DNA of 11,792 nucleotides from contig CALANS010000093.1 of assembly GCA_937926105.1 (NCBI GenBank), positions 1-11,792 on the forward strand, in the 5' to 3' direction. The notes beneath the pieces were generated by a model, which worked only from the letters and a program-made list of their open reading frames with translations, was not told where the DNA came from and did not search any database. Below, in pieces: positions 1-5,874 of this stretch. This stretch comes from an uncultured Actinomycetes bacterium (GTDB lineage Bacteria > Actinomycetota > Actinomycetes > Mycobacteriales > Nakamurellaceae). Positions within the stretch are counted from its first letter, which is position 1. Each line of letters opens with the position of its first letter. The position numbers and the translations under genes were made by a program.

Positions 1-190
1 CTCGGTCGCTCCGCGCTCCGCTCAGTGCCCACCGCTCGCTGCGCACTCCGCAACCCGGGCCCGCCGCTCCGCGGCCACGGCCCTCGGTCGCTCCGCGCTC
101 CGCTCAGTGCCCACCGCTCGCTGCGCACTCCGCAACCGGGGCCTGCCGCTCCGCGGCCACGGCCCTCGGTCGCTCCGTGCTCCGCTCAGT
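1..190. repeat. 82-bp tandem repeat array, truncated at the left edge
   Basis: Two full 82-bp units lie at 1-82 and 83-164, identical at 80 of 82 positions. A partial third copy of 26 bp lies at 165-190 with one change. The array is likely to continue left of the window. The unit is very GC-rich and built from short variants of CGCTCCGC and CCGCTC, with small palindromes such as CCGCGG. The period is not a multiple of three and I see no credible protein. The partial copy runs through the stop codon of the enoyl-CoA hydratase family gene (TCA on + at 186-188), and the same CTCAG string recurs at 21-25 and 103-107. On the minus strand the array is therefore 3' to that gene, with a TGA in each copy. 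Confidence 0.9.
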
Positions 191-956
191 CGACCCAGAC
201 CGGATGCCGCTTGGCCAGGAACGCCGACATCCCTTCCTGGGCGTCGGGTATCTGCGAGGACGCCGTCATCGCCTCGCAGGCGAGCGCGTAGGCGTCGGAC
301 TCTGGACGATCCAGCTGGGCGTAGAGCACCCGCTTGCCCCAGGCCTTGGCCGCCGCGCTGCCACGGGTAGCGCGGGCCAACAGCTCATCCACCGCAGCGT
401 CCAGGTCGGCGTCGTCGACCACCCGGTTGACCAACCCCCAGTCCAGGGCGGTCGCGGCGTCGATCACATCACCGGTCAGCGCCATCTCCATCAGCCGCTT
501 GCGGCCGACCGCCCGGGCGACCGCGACCGACGGGGTGTGGCAGAACCAGCCCCCCTTGCCACCGGGCAATGCGAAACCGGCCGACCGAGCAGCCACTGCG
601 AGGTCCGTGGAGGCCACCAGCTGGCAGCCGGCGGCGGTGGCCAGCGCGTGCACCCGGGCAATCACCACCTGCGGCATGGCGTGCAGGGCCAGCATCACGT
701 CGGTGCACAGCGCCATCAGCTCGGCCACGCCGAGCGTGTCCCGCCCGGATACATCCGCGAAATCGTGCCCGGCGGAGAACACCGGACCATTGGCGGCCAG
801 CACCATGCCGCGGGCGCCGGAGGAGGCCACCTCGCGTAGCGCCCCGCGCAGTTCGAGCAGCACGTCCGCCGACAGTGCGTTGCGCCGCTCCGGTTTGTTC
901 AGCACCACCCGGGCAACCGGCCCGTCGATCGTCACCTGCAGGCTGGAGTACTCCAT
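186..956 (-). CDS. enoyl-CoA hydratase/isomerase family protein, ECHDC3-like
   Basis: A 256-residue crotonase-fold protein, the usual length for a single-domain family member. The N-terminal strand motif VARVVLNKPERRNALS is at about 14-29. The oxyanion-hole segment FSAGHDF is at 60-66 and the second loop ATAAGCQLVAS at 106-116. The GHD and AAGCQLVAS signatures resemble the ECHDC3 branch. The two catalytic glutamates of classical hydratases (rat Glu144 and Glu164) align with Gln112 and Gly132, so ordinary hydration of 2-enoyl-CoA is doubtful. CoA-thioester binding is likely and the substrate is unknown. The ATG at 956 was chosen because it gives the family-typical N-terminus; an in-frame extension to 1181 has no family resemblance. 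No strong Shine-Dalgarno is seen, but TACCGT sits 8 nt upstream, so the mRNA may be leaderless. The gene is divergent from the sucrase/ferredoxin-like gene, and its 3' end abuts the tandem array. Confidence 0.93.
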   Translation of the reverse strand: MEYSSLQVTIDGPVARVVLNKPERRNALSADVLLELRGALREVASSGARGMVLAANGPVFSAGHDFADVSGRDTLGVAELMALCTDVMLALHAMPQVVIARVHALATAAGCQLVASTDLAVAARSAGFALPGGKGGWFCHTPSVAVARAVGRKRLMEMALTGDVIDAATALDWGLVNRVVDDADLDAAVDELLARATRGSAAAKAWGKRVLYAQLDRPESDAYALACEAMTASSQIPDAQEGMSAFLAKRHPVWVD

Positions 957-964
957 GGGAACCG

Positions 965-970
965 ACGGTA
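965..970 (-). promoter_or_regulatory. candidate -10 box (TACCGT) for the enoyl-CoA hydratase family gene
   Basis: Reading the minus strand, TACCGT fits the actinobacterial TANNNT -10 pattern and lies 8 nt before the ATG at 956. That spacing would place transcription start at or next to the start codon. No convincing -35 is visible. If this promoter is used, the large inverted repeat at 1014-1079 lies upstream of it and not in the mRNA leader. Confidence 0.35.
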
Positions 971-1013
971 GTCCCCGCGCCGGAGCCACTCCCCGGCACC
1001 CGATGTCACTTCG

Positions 1014-1079
1014 ATCTGCGTGCCGACCTGCGGTACGCGTGCACCATCGCGCACGCACACCGCAAACCGACACGCAGAT
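1014..1079 (-). repeat. 66-nt inverted repeat; candidate structured RNA hairpin on the minus strand
   Basis: Arms 1014-1042 and 1051-1079 (29 nt each) flank an 8-nt loop. As DNA, 23 of 29 positions are complementary. The outer 9 bp (1014-1022 with 1071-1079) and the inner 6 bp (1037-1042 with 1051-1056) are perfect. All six mismatches are C with A on the plus strand, so each becomes a G-U pair in minus-strand RNA. That RNA can fold into one uninterrupted 29-bp stem with no bulge. The direct repeat TCG flanks the element (1011-1013, 1080-1082), so a tiny palindromic insertion is an alternative. It lies in the divergent region between the enoyl-CoA hydratase family gene and the sucrase/ferredoxin-like gene. 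No promoter for it was identified. Confidence 0.7.
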
Positions 1080-1159
1080 TCGTGCGGCGGGCGGACCACG
1101 GAGCACTAGGCCGAGTCCGAGGGCAGCACGGCCAAAGGCACAGGGCAGAATCGGTCGTC

Positions 1160-2071
1160 GTGAGCATCGACCTTCCGGCAAGCGACCTCAAGGCCGAAAG
1201 GACCGCGGGTCCGGCCCCGTGCTCGGACCTGACACGCCGCGCCGGCGACGACCCGGCAGGCTCGGGCACAGCGTTCTCCACGTTCCTGCTGCTGGACTAC
1301 CGCGGACCCTGGGGACACGACGCGGCCGCGGACGCGAGCCGGGACCTGCTGACGCCGCATGCCTGCGTCACCGCGCATGCCGCGCCCGGCTTGCGCACCT
1401 TCGCGATCCGCCCGGTGCGGGACCGGCGCAGCGCGCCGACCGCGCCCGGCTATGCCGGAACCGTCGGTCACGATGCGCGGCTGGCGGTGCTCGCCGAGCT
1501 CCCGGACGATCGGGCGGTGACGGAAATCGCCTCCGGAACGCTCCCCGGCGGCCGGACCGACTCCGTACTGATCGGCGTGTGCACCAATGCCCGCCGGGAC
1601 CGGTGCTGCGCGGTCCGGGGGCGCCCGGTGGCCACGGCGTTGCAGGCCGAGTTCGGCGACGGCACGATTACCGAGATCAGCCACCTGGGTGGGCACCGAT
1701 ATGCCGCCACGCTGCTGGCGCTGCCTTTCGGGTACAGCTACGGCTTCCTGGACCCGACCGCAGCACGGCAGGTGGTGCTGGCGGCGCTGGAGGGTCTGGT
1801 GCACCCGGAGAACCTGCGCGGGCGCTCGGACCTGCCACCCGCGGCGCAGGCGGCGGATGCGTTCTGGCGCCGGCAGATCGGTCTCGCGCCGGTGGAGGCG
1901 GTGCGGATCGACTCGTGCGCTGTGGATGGTGACGACGCCATCGTGCAGGCCTCCGTGTCCGGCAGCGGCGAGCGCATGCACCTGCATCGCGAGCACGGCC
2001 CCGCCATTTCCGACACCGCCTGCGGCGGCAAGCCGATCACGACCGGCCGCTGGGTGGCCGAACTCGGCTGA
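1160..2071 (+). CDS. sucrase/ferredoxin-like protein (Suc_Fer family, thioredoxin-like [2Fe-2S])
   Basis: A 303-residue protein matching the Suc_Fer-like family, whose yeast member Apd1 is described as a thioredoxin-like [2Fe-2S] protein with two Cys and two His ligands. The matching signature here is C141-TNARRDRC-C150 (C-x8-C), followed by H175-LGG-H179. A TLLALPFGYSYG strand follows at 185-196, and a conserved C-terminal patch SDTACGGKP lies at 284-292. A redox or electron-transfer role is likely, but the partner is unknown. The GTG at 1160 was chosen because the family-like sequence begins soon after it and the upstream in-frame stretch has no family character. No clear Shine-Dalgarno is present. 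CAGAAT at 1146-1151 lies 8 nt before the start and could be a weak -10. There is no signal peptide, so it is probably cytoplasmic. It converges on the winged-helix gene. Confidence 0.88.
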   Translation: MSIDLPASDLKAERTAGPAPCSDLTRRAGDDPAGSGTAFSTFLLLDYRGPWGHDAAADASRDLLTPHACVTAHAAPGLRTFAIRPVRDRRSAPTAPGYAGTVGHDARLAVLAELPDDRAVTEIASGTLPGGRTDSVLIGVCTNARRDRCCAVRGRPVATALQAEFGDGTITEISHLGGHRYAATLLALPFGYSYGFLDPTAARQVVLAALEGLVHPENLRGRSDLPPAAQAADAFWRRQIGLAPVEAVRIDSCAVDGDDAIVQASVSGSGERMHLHREHGPAISDTACGGKPITTGRWVAELG

Positions 2072-2088
2072 TCCTGGCGCAGCGAGAT

Positions 2089-2113
2089 GGCCGCGGCCGG
2101 TGGGCGATCGGCC
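2089..2113. terminator. weak GC-rich dyads between convergent genes
   Basis: The 59-bp gap between the converging stop codons at 2071 and 2131 holds a perfect 10-bp palindrome GGCCGCGGCC (2089-2098). It also holds a GGCCG/CGGCC pair (2095-2099 with 2109-2113, 9-nt loop). There is no T-run on either side, so this is only a possible bidirectional terminator. Confidence 0.25.
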
Positions 2114-2130
2114 TGAGCAGTGGGCGGCGG

Positions 2131-3246
2131 TCAGCGCACCTCGATCGTCAGATCCAGTGGTGTGCCGAGGAATCCGCTCAGCCGGCCCGCCTCAGCCACC
2201 AGCGCATCCCGGTCCGGTGGTGGTGCTTCGGCGAACCACGTCACCGCCAGGCGATCTCGCTGGGTCGTCCAGGTGCCGCACAGCACGCCGCCGCCAGTCA
2301 CCAGGTTCGCCTTCCTGCTGACCAGCGCCCGCCGGGCGGGCGGCACCACATGGGCATCGGCAGTACCCGGGCCCAGTACCCACTGGTCGTAGCCGGGCAG
2401 CAACCGCACCGCCTGGGTCGGCGGTGTCGCAGTCAGCTCCGACAGGTCGTCGCGATCGACCAGCAGCGTCCGGCCCTCGACGTCGACCTCCGCCAGCCGA
2501 TCGCCCAGGGCGGTGAGCCAGCCGCCGATCTTCCCGCGACCGACCCCCAGTCCCTCGCCGATCCAGTAGTGCAGCTGTGCCGACCCGGCGGGGCCGTACG
2601 CCCTCAGGTACGTCAGCACCGCTCGCGGCCCGGCCTCCTCCAGCTCCGGAATGCCCGCCCATCGGGGGTTGGCATCCAGTCGTTGAAAGGTCGCTGCTCC
2701 CTCCCGCGCCGGCCCGAAGCACATGTCTCCCTGCCACATCAGCGGTTTGATCAGGGTGCCAGCACCGTTGGCGAACACCTCGCGCAGATGCGCGAAGGCG
2801 GGCTCGCCGGTGACCGCGACGCCGAGTCGATCCAGCGTCACCGGACCGTCGGCCAGCGCGTCCCGGACCGCCCGCCGGAATGGCGGCCAGTCGGCAGGCG
2901 TCAGGCCGTAGTAGCTCTGCCAACTCGACCGCTCCCACATCCGGCTCGCCGCGCGCAACGCCAGGAAGGCGCCGCCGTCCTGTGGCGTCATCAGGTGCAC
3001 GGCGCCGCGGAACGCGTACGCCTTGATGATGCTGCCGTCGGCCACGGCCGCGGCGACATCCCCCCGCTGGGCATCCCGCCGACGCGCAGCCACCGCCAGC
3101 TCGGCGAGGTGCTCGGGCAGCGCCGGAACGGCGCCCAAGCGCTGCACGACCTCGGACGGCGACGCGTCCGGCATCGGGTCCAGCAGCTGCCGCCGCAGCC
3201 GCCAGGCCAGGGCCCGCGGCCACGACACCGAAGCGGCCCCCGCCAT
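2131..3246 (-). CDS. winged-helix DNA-binding domain protein (HTH_42 / AlkZ-like family)
   Basis: A 371-residue protein of the HTH_42 family, which includes the DNA interstrand-crosslink glycosylases AlkZ and AlkX/YcaQ. Supporting segments are an N-terminal RALAWRLRRQLL helix (11-22), IKAYAFRGAVHLMTPQD (74-90), a middle winged-helix region around LREVFANGAGTLIKPLMWQGD (154-174), and C-terminal LLPGYDQWVLG (282-292) plus VSRKANLVTGGGVLCGTW (309-326). Where AlkZ-type relatives usually have a QxQ motif after LGAL/V, this protein reads LGAVPALPEH (38-46), so glycosylase activity is uncertain. The ATG at 3246 is fixed by GGAGG at 3257-3253 (minus), 6 nt upstream; an upstream in-frame ATG at 3294 lacks this support. 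It lies 73 bp downstream of murA on the same strand and may be co-transcribed with it. Family assignment is firm; function is not. Confidence 0.87.
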   Translation of the reverse strand: MAGAASVSWPRALAWRLRRQLLDPMPDASPSEVVQRLGAVPALPEHLAELAVAARRRDAQRGDVAAAVADGSIIKAYAFRGAVHLMTPQDGGAFLALRAASRMWERSSWQSYYGLTPADWPPFRRAVRDALADGPVTLDRLGVAVTGEPAFAHLREVFANGAGTLIKPLMWQGDMCFGPAREGAATFQRLDANPRWAGIPELEEAGPRAVLTYLRAYGPAGSAQLHYWIGEGLGVGRGKIGGWLTALGDRLAEVDVEGRTLLVDRDDLSELTATPPTQAVRLLPGYDQWVLGPGTADAHVVPPARRALVSRKANLVTGGGVLCGTWTTQRDRLAVTWFAEAPPPDRDALVAEAGRLSGFLGTPLDLTIEVR

Positions 3247-3252
3247 GCGACA

Positions 3253-3257
3253 CCTCC
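3253..3257 (-). promoter_or_regulatory. Shine-Dalgarno GGAGG for the winged-helix gene
   Basis: The minus strand reads GGGGGAGGTGTCGC then ATG, with GGAGG 6 nt from the start at 3246. This decides the start over the longer in-frame alternative at 3294. Confidence 0.8.
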
Positions 3258-3319
3258 CCCGAGTACCGGACGCCCGCAGGGTACCCACCGCCACCGGGGC
3301 AGCAGCCCGCGACGACTGG

Positions 3320-4576
3320 TCAGTCCGCGGCGACTCGGCTGACGCTGGCCCCCAACGCAGTCAGGTCCTGCACGAAGTGCGGGTAGCCCCGGTCGATGTG
3401 GAACACATCGTGCACGCTGGTCACGCCGTCGGCGGCCAGCCCGGCCAGCACCAGCCCGGCGCCGGCCCGGATGTCGGTAGCCCACACCGGCGCGCTGGAC
3501 AGCTGCTCCCGGCCCCGGATCGAGGCGTGGTGGCCGTCGATCCGGGCGTCCGCCCCCATCCGGATCAGCTCCTCGACGAACCGGAACCGGGCGTCGAAGA
3601 CGTTCTCGGTGATCATCGAATGGCCGTCCGCGATCGCAGCCAGGGCCAGCGCCATCGGCTGCAGGTCGGTGGGGAACGAGGGGTACGGCAGGGTGACGAA
3701 GTCCACCGCACGCGGCCGGTGCGCTAGCGACACCTCGAATCCGTCGGAATGGCGGTCGATGCTGGCGCCGGCCGCGGCGAGGCGCTCCAGCGGCACCACC
3801 AGGTGAGCCGGGTCGACGCCGTGCACCCGGACTCGCCCGCGGGTGACGGCGGCGGCGAACGCCCAGGTGCCGCCCACCACCCGGTCGCCGACCGTGCGGT
3901 GCTCGGTGGCGGACAGCCGGTCCACCCCGTCGATCACGATGGTCGGTGACCCGGCACCGTCCACCCGGGCGCCCATGCCGCGCAGCATGTTCGCCAGGTC
4001 CGCGATCTCCGGCTCGCGCGCCGCGTTCTCGATCACCGTGGTGCCGCGCGCCAGCACGGCGGCCATCAGGATGTTCTCGGTCGCGCCGACGCTGGGAAAG
4101 TCCAGCTCGATTCGGGCCCCACGCAGCTCGGCAGCCTCCCCCACCACGGCGCCGTGCTCGATCCGAGTGACGGCTCCGAGGGCCTGCAGGCCACTTTGAT
4201 GCATGTCCAGCGGGCGGGAGCCGATGGCATCCCCGCCGGGCAGCGCCACCGTGGCCCGATGCAACCGACCCATCAACGGACCGAGCACGCACACCGAGGC
4301 GCGCAGCCGGCCCACGGCGGGAAAGTCCGCCCGATGCGACGGCTCGGCGGGGGTCGTGATGGTGACGGTCCCGCCGTCCAGCGCCACTGTGCAGCCCAAT
4401 CCGGTGAGTACGTCGGCCATCAGCGGCACATCCAGGATCTCCGGGCAGTTGGTGATCGTGGTGGTCCCCTCGGCCAGCAGGGCCGCCGCCATGAGCTTGA
4501 GCACGCTGTTCTTGGCGCCGGCCACGGCGACCTCGCCGTCCAGCCGGGCACCGCCGGTCACCAGAAGCTGATCCAC
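3320..4576 (-). CDS. murA: UDP-N-acetylglucosamine 1-carboxyvinyltransferase MurA
   Basis: MurA transfers enolpyruvate from PEP to UDP-GlcNAc, the first committed step of peptidoglycan precursor synthesis in the cytoplasm. With the GTG at 4576 the protein has 418 residues, the normal family length, and begins DQLLVTGG followed by [11 protein letters not shown] (14-24, substrate-binding Lys22). The active-site loop reads [15 protein letters not shown] (112-126). Asp116 occupies the position of the catalytic Cys115 of E. coli, as in mycobacterial MurA, where it goes with intrinsic fosfomycin insensitivity. Other conserved residues are FPTD (Asp304) and HIDRGY (Arg396). A longer start at ATG 4648 is possible but would overlap the divergent pduO start and add 24 residues without family resemblance. 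The TACGCT box 7 nt before the GTG suggests leaderless transcription. The winged-helix gene lies downstream. Confidence 0.96.
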   Translation of the reverse strand: MDQLLVTGGARLDGEVAVAGAKNSVLKLMAAALLAEGTTTITNCPEILDVPLMADVLTGLGCTVALDGGTVTITTPAEPSHRADFPAVGRLRASVCVLGPLMGRLHRATVALPGGDAIGSRPLDMHQSGLQALGAVTRIEHGAVVGEAAELRGARIELDFPSVGATENILMAAVLARGTTVIENAAREPEIADLANMLRGMGARVDGAGSPTIVIDGVDRLSATEHRTVGDRVVGGTWAFAAAVTRGRVRVHGVDPAHLVVPLERLAAAGASIDRHSDGFEVSLAHRPRAVDFVTLPYPSFPTDLQPMALALAAIADGHSMITENVFDARFRFVEELIRMGADARIDGHHASIRGREQLSSAPVWATDIRAGAGLVLAGLAADGVTSVHDVFHIDRGYPHFVQDLTALGASVSRVAAD

Positions 4577-4583
4577 GCTCTGC

Positions 4584-4589
4584 AGCGTA
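4584..4589 (-). promoter_or_regulatory. candidate leaderless -10 box (TACGCT) for murA
   Basis: On the minus strand, TACGCT (TANNNT) is followed by 7 nt and then the GTG start at 4576. This spacing fits transcription starting at the start codon. There is no good Shine-Dalgarno before this GTG, which fits a leaderless mRNA. No clear -35 is seen. Confidence 0.5.
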
Positions 4590-4624
4590 TCGAGGGTGAC
4601 GGCGTTACCGGCCCATCCGCGCTC

Positions 4625-4630
4625 TACGGT
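4625..4630 (+). promoter_or_regulatory. candidate leaderless -10 box (TACGGT) for pduO
   Basis: TACGGT (TANNNT) is followed by exactly 6 nt (GGAGGC) and then the GTG start at 4637. The GGAGG in between is only 1 nt from the GTG, too close for normal Shine-Dalgarno use, so a leaderless transcript is the better reading. The divergent murA box lies about 40 bp away. Confidence 0.5.
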
Positions 4631-4636
4631 GGAGGC

Positions 4637-5260
4637 GTGGCCGTTCATCTCACCCGGATCTACACCCGCACTGGCGACGCCGGTACCAGCAAGCTGGCCG
4701 ACGGGTCGACGGTCGCCAAGACCGATCCCCGGCTGGTCGCCTATGCCGACTGCGACGAGGCCAACGCGACGCTAGGGCTGGTCCTGGCACTGGGCGCGCC
4801 GACAGCCGACATCGCCGCCCTGATCACCCGGCTGCAGAACGAGTTGTTCGACGTGGGCGCGGACCTGGCAACCCCGGTGGTGCCGGATCCGGCATGGGAG
4901 CCGCTGCGGGTGACCCAGGACTACATCGACAGGCTGGAGGCCGACTGCGACGCATTCAACGAGCACCTGCCGGCGCTGGACTCGTTCATCCTGCCGGGCG
5001 GTACTCCTGCGGCGGCGCTGTTGCACCAGGCGCGCACGGTGGTGCGCCGCGCGGAGCGATCGGCCTGGGCGCTGCGCGCAGTGGACCCGGACGGCAGCAA
5101 CCCGCTGGCCTGCAGCTACCTGAACCGGCTCTCCGATCTGGTGTTCATCCTGGCGCGAGTGGCCAATCCCGGCGGGGACGTGCGCTGGGTGCCGGGGGGC
5201 GAGCGCGCGGACCCGTCGATCAGGCGTCGCGCGGGGGTGCGACGGACCGGGCAGCACTAG
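4637..5260 (+). CDS. pduO: PduO-type ATP:cob(I)alamin adenosyltransferase
   Basis: A 207-residue enzyme predicted to transfer the 5'-deoxyadenosyl group of ATP to cob(I)alamin, making adenosylcobalamin in the cytoplasm. Family markers are [11 protein letters not shown] (8-18, ATP-binding N-terminal loop), [13 protein letters not shown] (35-47), [18 protein letters not shown] (117-134), RRAER (137-141) and NRLSDLVF (163-170). The family usually forms trimers with the active site between subunits. The GTG at 4637 gives the typical [13 protein letters not shown]-terminus; further upstream the frame is antisense to murA. A basic tail of about 17 residues ([11 protein letters not shown] and beyond) extends past the usual end. 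An adenosyltransferase gene next to murA and the atpC-DUF2550 pair is a known actinobacterial arrangement. The gene converges on DUF2550, with a tandem repeat between them. Confidence 0.94.
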   Translation: MAVHLTRIYTRTGDAGTSKLADGSTVAKTDPRLVAYADCDEANATLGLVLALGAPTADIAALITRLQNELFDVGADLATPVVPDPAWEPLRVTQDYIDRLEADCDAFNEHLPALDSFILPGGTPAAALLHQARTVVRRAERSAWALRAVDPDGSNPLACSYLNRLSDLVFILARVANPGGDVRWVPGGERADPSIRRRAGVRRTGQH

Positions 5261-5262
5261 GA

Positions 5263-5380
5263 CCGGTCAGGGGCGGGCGCGGGCCGGCTCAGGGCGGGTG
5301 GGCATGGGCCGGCTCAGGGCGGTCGGCACGGACCGGCTCAGGGCGGTCGGCACGGACCGGCTCAGGGCGAGCAAGGCGCA
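5263..5380. repeat. 24-bp tandem repeat (about five copies) between convergent pduO and DUF2550
   Basis: Units start at 5263, 5284, 5309, 5333 and 5357, each opening with CCGG(C)TCAGGG. The units at 5309 and 5333 are identical 24-mers; 5284 is a 25-bp variant and 5263 and 5357 are diverged. A further fragment, TTCAGGGC, sits at 5383, where TCA is the DUF2550 stop codon in reverse. The array fills almost the whole 122-bp gap between the two stop codons. It is direct and back to back, with no spacers. The CGGACCGG core also occurs inside the pduO 3' end (about 5243-5250). Confidence 0.88.
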
Positions 5381-5382
5381 AT

Positions 5383-5844
5383 TCAGGGCTGGCGCGGCTC
5401 GCCGATCCCGTCACCGGTCGAAGCCGATCGCAGGCCCGGCGGCCGGGACTCTACCCACGATTTCAACCCCGTCAGCGCACCCGTGGACAGCGCCAGCTCG
5501 AACGGGTCCCCACCGTCGGTACATCGCACGATGACGGCGTCCACCGGTAGCAGGTCCGGCTCCGCACCGACTGGGCCCCGAACCTCGCCCAGCGACAGCC
5601 GGGCGCGATCCAGCGTGAGAGCCGCCACCGGCAACGGTGAGAACGACCGGTACAGCCCGAGCTGGCTGCCGCGATACCGGCCCTGCCCCAGCGACCACCC
5701 GCGATCGGTGTCACTCGGTTTGAGTCGCCAGCTGACGTCGAATCCACCGGCTCTGGTCAGCAGCGCGCGACGCACCGCGATCACGACGATGGCGAGCGCG
5801 GCGGCGATGAGCACCGCAAGGCCGATGACCTCTGCCAGCTCCAT
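5383..5844 (-). CDS. DUF2550 membrane-anchored protein
   Basis: A 153-residue protein of the actinobacterial DUF2550 family, commonly encoded directly after atpC (for example Rv1312). Residues 5-25 (EVIGLAVLIAAALAIVVIAV) form one transmembrane helix, followed by RRALLTRAGGFDVSWR, so most of the protein is expected on the cytoplasmic side. Family-like segments are GWSLGQGRYRGSQLGLYRSFS (49-69), VIVRCTD (104-110) and ELALSTGALTGLKSWVE (116-132). The molecular role is unknown. The ATG at 5844 follows the atpC stop by 30 bp, so the two probably share a transcript; the Shine-Dalgarno is weak (GGGCGGCGAG just before ATG). The stop codon lies at the edge of the 24-bp repeat array. Confidence 0.9.
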   Translation of the reverse strand: MELAEVIGLAVLIAAALAIVVIAVRRALLTRAGGFDVSWRLKPSDTDRGWSLGQGRYRGSQLGLYRSFSPLPVAALTLDRARLSLGEVRGPVGAEPDLLPVDAVIVRCTDGGDPFELALSTGALTGLKSWVESRPPGLRSASTGDGIGEPRQP

Positions 5845-5874
5845 CTCGCCGCCCCGCAGCCAGCAGCGGATCCG

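Noticed and set aside
25..370. Repetitive proteins encoded by the 82-bp array
   Set aside because: The period is not a multiple of three, no plausible start or ribosome binding site is present, and the composition is typical of noise in GC-rich DNA.
569..1159. Long in-frame upstream extension of the sucrase/ferredoxin-like gene
   Set aside because: It is antisense to the enoyl-CoA hydratase family gene and has Arg/Pro-rich shadow composition; family similarity begins after the GTG at 1160.
957..1181. Extended N-terminus (75 residues) for the enoyl-CoA hydratase family gene
   Set aside because: The extra residues resemble no crotonase and would read through the inverted repeat; the ATG at 956 gives the normal family start.
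2192..3253. Long alternative minus-strand reading frame overlapping the winged-helix gene, and a plus-strand frame at 2350-3342
   Set aside because: Both are frame shadows of the winged-helix gene: Gly/Ala/Arg-rich, with no domain signatures.
4577..4648. murA start at ATG 4648
   Set aside because: It would overlap the divergent pduO start and add 24 residues without family resemblance; the GTG at 4576 gives the standard 418 residues and a well-placed -10. It cannot be fully excluded because GGGTGAG lies just before the ATG.
5263..5380. CRISPR array
   Set aside because: The units are contiguous direct repeats with no unique spacers, and no cas genes are present.
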